NCBI GenBank assembly: GCA_024236215.1
Contig: JACKKX010000002.1
Coordinates: 124,001-188,000, forward strand
DNA: 64,000 bases
Origin: Novosphingobium sp.
Lineage (GTDB): Bacteria; Pseudomonadota; Alphaproteobacteria; Sphingomonadales; Sphingomonadaceae
Direction: 5' to 3'
The notes beneath the pieces were generated by a model. It was not told the DNA's origin. It did not search any database and was given only the letters and a program-made list of their open reading frames with translations. Positions within the stretch are counted from its first letter, which is position 1, and every line of letters starts with the position of its first letter. Positions 43,129-50,161 of the stretch are shown in pieces. Made by a program: the position numbers and the translations under genes.

Positions 43129-45171
43129 CTAATTCTTTACAACGACAGTTGAGGGCAGACAGGCGAGAGGGTTGGCAACCCAGTCCACTTCATATGTCGC
43201 GGGCACTCGCTCGCGCGCGCCCTTGCGATCATAGCTGCCAGGATCGTAGAAAATACTGGCCATCGAATTGTCAAATTTGGTGAGACGATCGTTGTCCGCA
43301 GCTGCAACTGCGGGCGAGATTTCCGGCTGCAGGCTCCTAAGGGATCGGACCATACGGATGGCGCCGTCCCGGCGCTCAAAGCTTCTGCGATAATTGCGCC
43401 CAAAATAGAGGACATCAAAGCTGGTGTTGTATGACCAGTCCTTTTCAGCGGTGTCGGCGGGCAGCCGAACCGTCGTAACGCGGCAATCAAACTCCGGCTT
43501 GGTATAGAATGGGACCTCATCAGCAGTGCCGGAGCTGCCGCGCTGGCGCCGATCGGGCGGACTGAAGCCACCCCCCGGTAGCGTCAGTGAACGGGATTTT
43601 CCGCTTTGCTGCTCCCAATCGACAGGTCCGGTTCCTGTGATCTCAAGCACGCTGGCGCGCTGCCCTGGGTCGAATCGCCAGGTCACGGATTCGATCGAAT
43701 TCCACACGCTGCTACCTTCAAGTTCCTGGCGAAAGGCACTTTCCAGCTGGTTCTCGTTTAGCGCTCCAAGCTGATAATATTCCGCGAGTGCCTGTGGCCC
43801 ACGAGCAATTGTGGTTTGGCGAATTTTGGCCGGAACGGCAAACCCCTCGCGGGCATCGATTTCGAACAGCACGGTCGTATCTGGATTTGCTGACGACTCC
43901 CAGGGGAGCCGCTCAATCATGTCGCCCGCCGCAGCCAGCGGCAGAACCCAGCGATATGGAAGGACAGGCCTTTCCGATGGCTGGTAGAACTCGGGCAAGG
44001 TCCCATCGAGCCAGTAGCTGTGGCCATCGATCCTGGCCCGGACAAGTACATGGTCGAATGCAAGCGGATTGGGAAGATGCTGGTCAAGGCCATCGTCATC
44101 GCCCGCATTGCTGGCCAGAACGGCCTCGGCGGGGATGCCGAGCTCATTCAGAAGTGCCAGGAGCAGGACAGTTTTGCCCTTGCAATCACCGTAACGCCGA
44201 CGCCAGGTCTCATCGGCGCTGGCCGGTGTCAGATTACCGCCGTTCAAGCCAACGTAAACATAGCGAACCTGCTGCTGAACCAGCTTGAGTGCGGCTTGAG
44301 TCCTGGCCATCGGATCGCTGCTGCTTGCGGCGATTTCGGCTGCTTCTTTCCTGATTTCGGAATCAGGGGCTAGCACTGCCGCTTTGCTGAACAGCGGAGC
44401 CATCCGGCTGGAGACGGCCTTCCAGTCGCTGAAGTCGGTGAATTCGATCAATCGCTGCCAGGCATAACGCGGCGGGGCATCCTTTGGAGGATTCAGTGCC
44501 GCAGGATTGTCCATTTCAACCCAGACCGAGGATGGTCCGCGCTGCACCAAAGGAGCTAGGTCCGCAGTCGGGCGGATGGTTGGCTCAAGGCCCTGTTCCC
44601 ACGAGAGCCGGAGATCGTATCTCCCCGGAGCGGGAATGGGGCCAATGAACATCGCGCCAGCATTGGCATCACGTAATGTGGGATCCTGAGCAGGCAGGGT
44701 ATAGGAAACCTCAAGCTCATCGCCGACCCGAAGATCCGGCACCCGCATGACTGCTGTCAGTCTTCCTGTCAGCATCGAAGCCTCGAGCTGATCTTCGCGG
44801 CGAAGGATCTCGAATTTGGAGCCGGCGAGGACATCGCGCTCGACCCCGTTCCGAATTACCCTGATCGAATGGACTGTCGGTGTCCCCGCAGCCGGATCCC
44901 AAGACAAAGCTAGGTTGCCTAGCTGCAATGCATTGGAGTCCCCCAATTTGACCAGATAATCGACGAATACCCATTCACCATTCTTGTCCAGATGGGTCTG
45001 AACGTTCTGGCGGCGATTGAAGATAGGGCCTCGCACTTGGTCGGGTACCGGCAGTGGCTCTGAAACGACCGCCCAAGCGGGGCGAGCGCCAGTCCTTACC
45101 GCCTGATCCTGCGCTTGGACAGCAATGCCAGACAATGCAAAGGCAGTGGTAGCGACAATCAACAAGCGCAT
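43129..45171 (-). CDS. DUF3857 / transglutaminase-like exported protein
   Basis: A 680-residue protein with signal peptide (LLIVATTAFALSGIAVQA). The first part is DUF3857, followed by a transglutaminase-like papain fold (about residues 260-390) with an intact triad: Cys in RYGDCKGK, His in FDHVLV, Asp in YWLDGTLPE. The C-terminal third is DUF2569-like or unassigned beta-rich. Start is ATG at 45171, right before the signal; a longer frame to 45234 adds 21 residues without a signal. Sampled lines of this gene run at about 52-68 percent G+C, lower than its neighbours, and codon choice is less GC-biased, suggesting acquisition or weaker selection. Confidence 0.85.
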   Translation of the reverse strand: MRLLIVATTAFALSGIAVQAQDQAVRTGARPAWAVVSEPLPVPDQVRGPIFNRRQNVQTHLDKNGEWVFVDYLVKLGDSNALQLGNLALSWDPAAGTPTVHSIRVIRNGVERDVLAGSKFEILRREDQLEASMLTGRLTAVMRVPDLRVGDELEVSYTLPAQDPTLRDANAGAMFIGPIPAPGRYDLRLSWEQGLEPTIRPTADLAPLVQRGPSSVWVEMDNPAALNPPKDAPPRYAWQRLIEFTDFSDWKAVSSRMAPLFSKAAVLAPDSEIRKEAAEIAASSSDPMARTQAALKLVQQQVRYVYVGLNGGNLTPASADETWRRRYGDCKGKTVLLLALLNELGIPAEAVLASNAGDDDGLDQHLPNPLAFDHVLVRARIDGHSYWLDGTLPEFYQPSERPVLPYRWVLPLAAAGDMIERLPWESSANPDTTVLFEIDAREGFAVPAKIRQTTIARGPQALAEYYQLGALNENQLESAFRQELEGSSVWNSIESVTWRFDPGQRASVLEITGTGPVDWEQQSGKSRSLTLPGGGFSPPDRRQRGSSGTADEVPFYTKPEFDCRVTTVRLPADTAEKDWSYNTSFDVLYFGRNYRRSFERRDGAIRMVRSLRSLQPEISPAVAAADNDRLTKFDNSMASIFYDPGSYDRKGARERVPATYEVDWVANPLACLPSTVVVKN

Positions 45172-45267
45172 CTTGGCACTCCGGTAGAACCCGGTTTTCA
45201 CACTTAGACCCAAGACTGAGCCGCGCAAGCTCATTGCAATTCTTGCCCTGGCCGAAGCTTTCGCCGC

Positions 45268-46047
45268 CTACTTGCCCCTGAGCTTGCGGTGCGCAGTCAG
45301 GTCGAGCACTTCGCTGGGGCCGGTATCGTCGAGCAGGCCGAGGCGGCGGGCGACTTCCTGATAGGCTTCCTCCTCGCCGCCCAGATCGCGGCGGAAGCGG
45401 TCCTTGTCGAGCTTTTCGCCGGTGGTCATGTCCCACAGGCGGCAGCCGTCGGGGCTGATCTCGTCGGCCAGGATCACCCGGCTGTAGTCGCCATCCCAGG
45501 TCCGCCCGAATTCGAGCTTGAAATCGACCAGCCGGATGTTGATCGCGGCGAACATCCCGCACATGAAATCGTTGACCCGGATCGCCATCGACGAGATGTC
45601 CTGCATCTCCTCGTTGCTGGCCCAGCCGAAGCAGGCGATGTGTTCCTCGGCGATCAGCGGATCGCCCAGCGCATCGTCCTTGAAATAGTATTCGATCAGG
45701 GTGTGGGGCAGCGGCTCACCCTCGGGGATGCCAAGCCGCTTGGAGATCGAGCCGGCCGCGACATTGCGCACCACCACCTCGATCGGGACGATTTCCACCT
45801 GGCGCACCAGCTGCTCGCGCATGTTGAGCCGCTTGATGAAATGGGTCGGGATGCCGATGTGCGAAAGGCGGGTAAAGACGTATTCGCTGATGCGGTTGTT
45901 GATCACGCCCTTGCCGTTGATCGTGCCCTTTTTCTGGGCGTTGAAGGCGGTGGCATCGTCCTTGAAATACTGGATGATCGTGCCGGGCTCGGGGCCTTCA
46001 TAGAGGATCTTGGCCTTGCCTTCGTAGATCTGGCGGCGACGGGACAT
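45268..46047 (-). CDS. purC: Phosphoribosylaminoimidazole-succinocarboxamide synthase (SAICAR synthetase)
   Basis: Joins CAIR and aspartate with ATP in purine synthesis. The 259-residue protein matches the compact bacterial family: [12 protein letters not shown] for [38 protein letters not shown] and the catalytic [14 protein letters not shown] chose ATG at 46047, seven bases after AAGGA; an ATG two codons further up is possible. It has its own promoter and a hairpin-containing leader. purS-purQ, which in many alphaproteobacteria follow purC, lie elsewhere (28.5 kb). Confidence 0.97.
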   Translation of the reverse strand: MSRRRQIYEGKAKILYEGPEPGTIIQYFKDDATAFNAQKKGTINGKGVINNRISEYVFTRLSHIGIPTHFIKRLNMREQLVRQVEIVPIEVVVRNVAAGSISKRLGIPEGEPLPHTLIEYYFKDDALGDPLIAEEHIACFGWASNEEMQDISSMAIRVNDFMCGMFAAINIRLVDFKLEFGRTWDGDYSRVILADEISPDGCRLWDMTTGEKLDKDRFRRDLGGEEEAYQEVARRLGLLDDTGPSEVLDLTAHRKLRGK

Positions 46048-46076
46048 GGGCATTTCCTTGGTGCTTGAAACGGCAA

Positions 46077-46118
46077 GCCCCGGCATGGGCGAGTCGGGCT
46101 GACGCGCGCTGCCGGGGC
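46077..46118 (-). promoter_or_regulatory. Hairpin in the purC mRNA leader
   Basis: Perfect 9-base inverted repeat GCCCCGGCA ... TGCCGGGGC with a 24-base loop, located between the predicted purC transcription start and the ribosome site. It could control purC translation or simply stabilise the leader. Confidence 0.4.
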
Positions 46119-46128
46119 GGTTTGCGGG

Positions 46129-46157
46129 GCCTTACGCCAAATCCCCGCGCGGTGCAA
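46129..46157 (-). promoter_or_regulatory. Putative purC promoter with overlapping inverted repeat
   Basis: On the minus strand TTGCAC (46157-46152) and TAAGGC (46134-46129) are 17 bases apart. The inverted repeat ATCCCCGC-N14-GCGGGGAT (46141-46170) spans the -35 element and spacer and could be an operator. Confidence 0.5.
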
Positions 46158-46379
46158 TCAGAGCGGGGATACTTGTCGGCATGGAGCTGATCTGTCTGCT
46201 AGCCCTTCCGTTCGGCCCGAAAACGAACGCCCCGGGCTCATCCCAACCTTGCAGCGATCATCGGCTGCACTCTTGGTTTCGCGATTCACCATATCGGCTT
46301 GGGACTCCTGTTGATCCGGTGGCAACCGCGCCGGGCAAGTCTGCGGAAACCAGCCAGAAGCTGGCAGGAGATCGCAGCC

Positions 46380-46559
46380 ATGACCCTTATGAAATCCCTG
46401 TTTGCAGACCGTCGCGGCGCCACTGCGATCGAATATGCCTTGCTCGCGGCGCTGATCGGCGCGGCGATGATGGCCGCTCTGCAGAACGTCGGGCTTGAAT
46501 TCGGCAACACCATGAATACCGCCAGCACGGCGATGAGCACGCAGAACGCCGCCGCCTGA
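46380..46559 (+). CDS. Flp/Fap-type pilin, orphan
   Basis: A 59-residue prepilin of the Flp family, whose products form tight-adherence (Tad) pili. After a short basic leader, the class III prepilin cleavage motif RRGATAIEYALLAALIG is intact (cleavage after Gly, Glu at +5, Tyr following), followed by the hydrophobic helix. The ATG at 46380 has AGGAG nine bases ahead. No tad/cpa assembly genes occur in the window, so the pilin would have to use a machinery encoded elsewhere. Confidence 0.88.
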   Translation: MTLMKSLFADRRGATAIEYALLAALIGAAMMAALQNVGLEFGNTMNTASTAMSTQNAAA

Positions 46560-46563
46560 GGGC

Positions 46564-46592
46564 TTGCGGGCAAAGCGGGCGCGGCCTAACCG
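46564..46592 (+). promoter_or_regulatory. Putative promoter of the NTF2-GNAT-nitrilase genes
   Basis: TTGCGG (46564-46569) and TAACCG (46587-46592) with a 17-base spacer, right after the pilin stop and 33 bases before the NTF2-like start. Confidence 0.45.
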
Positions 46593-46625
46593 CCATGCAG
46601 TAACCTTGCCCGCCCGGAGTGCCCG

Positions 46626-47036
46626 ATGGACCGAGCTGATGCCCTGGCTTTGCTGACCCGTTACTATGCCGCCTTCAATGCAGGGGACTGGCAGGGGATG
46701 CTCGATTGCCTCGACGAGGAGGTGGTGCACGATATCAACCAAGGTGAGCGCCAGCACGGCAAAGCGGCCTTCGCGTTTTTTCTTGCCCATATGGAGCGGT
46801 GTTACAGCGAGCGGCTTGAGGGGATCGTCCTGATGGCCAGCGAGGATGGGCTGCGCGGGGCGGCGGAGTTTGTCGTCCACGGGGAATATCTTGCGACCGA
46901 TGAGGGGCTGCCGGAGGCTGCCGGGCAAACCTATGTTTTGCCTGCGGGCGCCTTCTTCGGCATGGCCGATGGCAAGATCGTGCGGGTCACGGTTTACTAC
47001 AACCTGGCAGATTGGTGCGCGCAGGTGGGGGCTTGA
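46626..47036 (+). CDS. NTF2-like (SnoaL / ketosteroid-isomerase-like) protein
   Basis: A 136-residue cone-fold protein: LLTRYYAAFNAGDWQGMLDCLDEEVVHDINQ at the N-terminus and FFGMADGKIVRVTVYYNLADW at the C-terminus are characteristic of the nuclear-transport-factor-2-like superfamily, specifically the ketosteroid-isomerase-related group. Members bind small hydrophobic molecules or act as isomerases or dehydratases; no substrate can be named. It overlaps the GNAT gene, suggesting a shared role. Confidence 0.85.
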   Translation: MDRADALALLTRYYAAFNAGDWQGMLDCLDEEVVHDINQGERQHGKAAFAFFLAHMERCYSERLEGIVLMASEDGLRGAAEFVVHGEYLATDEGLPEAAGQTYVLPAGAFFGMADGKIVRVTVYYNLADWCAQVGA

Positions 47037-47620
47037 GCATCGCCGTCCGCAGCCTTTGTGGGCAGGAGCTGCGGGCCGCGCTGGGCGATCTGGCGCGGCT
47101 GCGGATCGAGGTATTTGCCGCCTTTCCATACCTCTACGCGGGCAGCACGGACTACGAGCGCGAATATCTCGCCGAATTCACCGCCGCGGGTGATGCGGTG
47201 CTGGTTGCCGCCTTCGATGCGGAGCGGATCGTTGGCGCCGCAACCGCCTCGCCGCTGGCCGGGCAGGAGGACTATGTCCGCGCCCCCTTCGAGCGGGCGG
47301 GGATCGATCCCGCGCCGGTGTTCTATTTCGGCGAATCCGTGCTGCTACCGGCCTATCGCGGGCAGGGGATCGGCCATGCCTTTTTCGATCAACGCGAGGC
47401 CGCCGCGCGGGCCTGGGGCGCCAGTCAGGCGAGCTTCTGCGCAGTTGTTCGGCCGGCTGACCATCCGGCGCGCCCGGTTGGCTATACGCCGCTCGATACG
47501 TTCTGGCGAAAACGCGGCTATGCTCCGGTTCCGGGCCTGACCGGTGAATTCAGCTGGGCCGATCACGGCGAGGGGCAGGAAAGCGCCAAGCCCATGCAAT
47601 ACTGGATGAGGGAACTGTGA
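47033..47620 (+). CDS. GNAT-family N-acetyltransferase
   Basis: A 195-residue acetyltransferase with the acetyl-CoA loop LPAYRGQGIGHAFFDQRE (Q/RxxGxG/A) and the surrounding GNAT pattern. Start taken as TTG at 47033, overlapping the TGA of the previous gene (TTGA) after AGGTGGGGG; TTG at 47012 or GTG at 47015 are alternatives. It overlaps the nitrilase gene by four bases (GTGA). Single-chain GNAT plus carbon-nitrogen hydrolase proteins are known in databases, so these two genes probably act on the same compound. Confidence 0.85.
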   Translation: MSIAVRSLCGQELRAALGDLARLRIEVFAAFPYLYAGSTDYEREYLAEFTAAGDAVLVAAFDAERIVGAATASPLAGQEDYVRAPFERAGIDPAPVFYFGESVLLPAYRGQGIGHAFFDQREAAARAWGASQASFCAVVRPADHPARPVGYTPLDTFWRKRGYAPVPGLTGEFSWADHGEGQESAKPMQYWMREL

Positions 47621-48510
47621 GCTTCATTGTCGCCGCCGCGCAGTATCCGATCGACCGGCTGTCGGACTGGGAAGCCTATCGGGCCAAGCTCACCGGATGG
47701 ATCGAGCGGGCGGCGGATGGGGGAGCAGCGCTGGCGGTGTTCCCCGAATATGGCGCGATGGAGCTGGCCTCGCTCGATCCGGCGACGATGGGTGATCTGC
47801 ATGGCTCGCTGGCCACGGTCAGCGCCCTTGTGCCGCGCGCAGATGCCCTTCACGCCGATCTCGCCCAGCGTCATGGCATGCATATCCTGGCCGCCAGCGC
47901 TCCCTGTGGCCTGACGGATGGGTGCTATGTCAACCGTGCGCGGCTGTTCACGCCCGCTGGCGCGGTTGGGATTCAGGACAAGCTGATCATGACCCGCTTC
48001 GAGCGCGAGGAATGGGGCATCGGCGGCGGTGGGTCGTTGCGCTTATTTAAGACAGAGCTTGGAAATATCGGTATTAACATTTGTTATGACAGTGAATTTC
48101 CGCTTATTGCTCGTGCCCAGGCTGGAGCGGGGATGGAGCTGCTGCTGGTCCCTTCCTGCACCGAGGCCGAGCACGGCTACTGGCGGGTGCGCCACGGCGC
48201 CCAGGCCCGCGCGCTCGAAGGGCAGTGCTATGCGGTGCATGCGCCGACGGTCGGCATGGCGCCATGGTCGCCAGCGGTCGATTCCAACCGCGGTGCCGCT
48301 GGAATCTATGCCCCGCCCGATGGTCCGTTCCCGCCCAGCGGCCTGTTCGCGGTGGGCGAGATGGACGCACCGCAATGGCTTTTTGGCACGATCGACCTTG
48401 CCCATGTCGCCGCGCTGCGCGCCGATGGCGGGGTGCTCAACATGCGCGATTGGGCCGAACAGCCCGGCAGCGGTGCGCTGCCACCGGTTGAGGTAGTGGA
48501 CTTGCGTTGA
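47617..48510 (+). CDS. Carbon-nitrogen hydrolase (nitrilase superfamily)
   Basis: A 297-residue amidase/nitrilase-type enzyme with an intact catalytic set: Glu44 (FPEYGAME), Lys122 (GIQDKLIMT) and Cys156 (NICYDSEF). It hydrolyses a non-peptide C-N bond in the cytosol, substrate unknown. Start is GTG at 47617 overlapping the GNAT stop. A 72-base segment (48043-48114, residues 143-166) around the catalytic Cys is about one third G+C, in sharp contrast to the rest of the gene. Confidence 0.9.
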   Translation: MSFIVAAAQYPIDRLSDWEAYRAKLTGWIERAADGGAALAVFPEYGAMELASLDPATMGDLHGSLATVSALVPRADALHADLAQRHGMHILAASAPCGLTDGCYVNRARLFTPAGAVGIQDKLIMTRFEREEWGIGGGGSLRLFKTELGNIGINICYDSEFPLIARAQAGAGMELLLVPSCTEAEHGYWRVRHGAQARALEGQCYAVHAPTVGMAPWSPAVDSNRGAAGIYAPPDGPFPPSGLFAVGEMDAPQWLFGTIDLAHVAALRADGGVLNMRDWAEQPGSGALPPVEVVDLR

Positions 48511-48531
48511 AGGTCGGGGCAGTCTGGCGCG

Positions 48532-49998
48532 ATGTTCACGCGCCTCCTGCCCCTCGCCCTGATCGCCCTCGCGGCGCCCGCCCTGGCCGAAGCTCCGCTG
48601 CAACAGCGGATTGAAGATACCCTGGCCAAGGCGCCCGCCGGAACCCGCTTCGGGCTACTGGTGGTTGACGATCAAGGCCATGAGGTGGTGGCGGTCGACC
48701 CGGACAAGCGCTTCATCCCGGCCTCCAACACCAAGCTCTTCACCACCGCCGCCGCGCTTGAGGTGATGAGCCAGGACCAGCCCGATCCGCGCTTTGCCTC
48801 CACCGGTCTGGCGCTGGTTCCGAATGGGCGGAAGGCGCCCGATCTGCTCCTGACCGGGGGCGGGGTCAATCTTTCGACCGCACCCGATTGCAAGCAGCGC
48901 TGCCTTTCCCAGCTGGTCGATCCGATCGCCGCGCGGACCCGCAAGGTTGGCGATCTGATCGCCGACGATACCCTGTTCGCCGACCAGCGCTGGAGCCCGG
49001 GGATGAGCTGGAACAACATCCAGACCGATTCGGGCACGGCAACCTCGGCATTGATCGTCGATGACAACGAATTGCCGCTGGTGGTAACCCCGGGAACGGC
49101 CGGATCGGCGCCAACGGTGACGGTCTCGCCCTATTACACGCTGCGCAACGAGGCCATGACTGTTGCCGAGGGGGAAACCCGGCTGGCCTACGAACGCGCC
49201 CCCAATTCGTTTGAATTGCGGCTCTACGGCACCATCCGCGCCGATGCCAAACCCTGGCGCGAACTGCTCGGGATCGACGACCCCGCGCACTACGCCGCGT
49301 GGAGTCTGCGCCGCGCGCTCGAAGCCCGGCAGGTGAAGGTGACCGGGCGGCTGGTGGTGCGCCACCGGCCGGTTGCCGAAGGCGGGCCTACGCTGGCGTT
49401 GTCTCCGGCCAAAACCCAGACTTTCGCCGTTCTGGTCCCGGCTCCGCCACTTGAAGAAGAAGCAGCGATCATCAACAAGCCCAGCCAGAACCTCCATGCC
49501 GAAGTGTTGCTGCGCCGTCTGGGCATCGCCTGGGCTTCCCGCGATATCTTTGATGCGCCCAGGTCCGCGCAGTTCGGATCGCTTGAAGCCGGGCTCGCGG
49601 CCGAACGCGCGGTGTTCAATACGGCGGGGATCCCGCGGGCCGGATACGATTTCTCGGACGGCTCGGGCATGTCGACCTACAACCGGGTCAGCCCGCGCGC
49701 GGCGGTGGCCTTGCTGCGCTGGGCAAGCGGGCGGCCATGGGGAGCGGCGTGGCGCGCCTCGCTGCCGGTCGGCGGAACCGATGGCACGCTTGGCCGGCGC
49801 TTCAAGGGCACCGCGCTGGAGGGCAAGCTGTGGGCCAAGACCGGCACGCTCAACGCCACCAACGCGCTTTCGGGCTACTTCGTTGCCGCGTCGGGGCGTG
49901 AATTCACGTTCTCGATCTTCGCCAACGACGTGCCCGATGGAACCAGCGCGCTGGCAGCGATGGATGCAGCGCTGATATTGATCGCCGCCGGAAATTGA
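48532..49998 (+). CDS. dacB: D-alanyl-D-alanine carboxypeptidase/endopeptidase (PBP4 type)
   Basis: A 488-residue exported class C penicillin-binding protein (peptidase family S13) that trims or cuts peptidoglycan cross-links. Signal peptide ends at residue 19 (PALA). Active-site motifs: SNTK (Ser65, Lys68), SQN in NKPSQNLHAE, and KTG in AKTGTLNA. The insert domains between the first and second motif (about residues 95-290) are typical of PBP4. It follows the nitrilase after 21 bases. Confidence 0.92.
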   Translation: MFTRLLPLALIALAAPALAEAPLQQRIEDTLAKAPAGTRFGLLVVDDQGHEVVAVDPDKRFIPASNTKLFTTAAALEVMSQDQPDPRFASTGLALVPNGRKAPDLLLTGGGVNLSTAPDCKQRCLSQLVDPIAARTRKVGDLIADDTLFADQRWSPGMSWNNIQTDSGTATSALIVDDNELPLVVTPGTAGSAPTVTVSPYYTLRNEAMTVAEGETRLAYERAPNSFELRLYGTIRADAKPWRELLGIDDPAHYAAWSLRRALEARQVKVTGRLVVRHRPVAEGGPTLALSPAKTQTFAVLVPAPPLEEEAAIINKPSQNLHAEVLLRRLGIAWASRDIFDAPRSAQFGSLEAGLAAERAVFNTAGIPRAGYDFSDGSGMSTYNRVSPRAAVALLRWASGRPWGAAWRASLPVGGTDGTLGRRFKGTALEGKLWAKTGTLNATNALSGYFVAASGREFTFSIFANDVPDGTSALAAMDAALILIAAGN

Positions 49999-50015
49999 AT
50001 TCACCACCGGAATAT

Positions 50016-50033
50016 TGTTGCGCACAGGCAACA
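50016..50033. promoter_or_regulatory. Inverted repeat upstream of the second TonB receptor
   Basis: TGTTGC-N6-GCAACA, perfect, followed eight bases later by a run of eight T (50041-50050 region). It could be an operator for the receptor gene or a weak terminator for dacB; the gap between stem and T-run argues against the latter. Confidence 0.4.
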
Positions 50034-50161
50034 CATTTGCGTTTTTTTTGAAAAATTGACCCCCACACCCGCTGAGATGGGATGTCGTGGCTGGCGCGGG
50101 TAATCGGCTTTGATAGCGTCCACCTGTTTCGGCATTTGCCGAGTCCAACAGGGGGATTGTC

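Larger units (their letters stand above)
46048..46379. other. Gene-free region between purC and the Flp pilin gene
   Basis: A 332-base stretch with no credible gene; reading frames here lack ribosome sites and family similarity. It holds the leftward purC promoter and leader, two perfect inverted repeats (46077-46118 and 46141-46170), and the upstream region of the pilin gene. Nearer the pilin gene, a short stem GCCAG-AA-CTGGC type pairing (around 46354-46366) lies just before the AGGAG ribosome site. No known riboswitch was recognised. Confidence 0.6.

Noticed and set aside
46260-46379. Possible riboswitch before the pilin gene
   Set aside because: Compared by memory with c-di-GMP, cobalamin and SAM patterns; the conserved cores are missing.
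46181-46498. A 105-codon frame between purC and the pilin gene
   Set aside because: No ribosome site, Arg-rich random-like product, and it overlaps the well-supported pilin gene in another frame.
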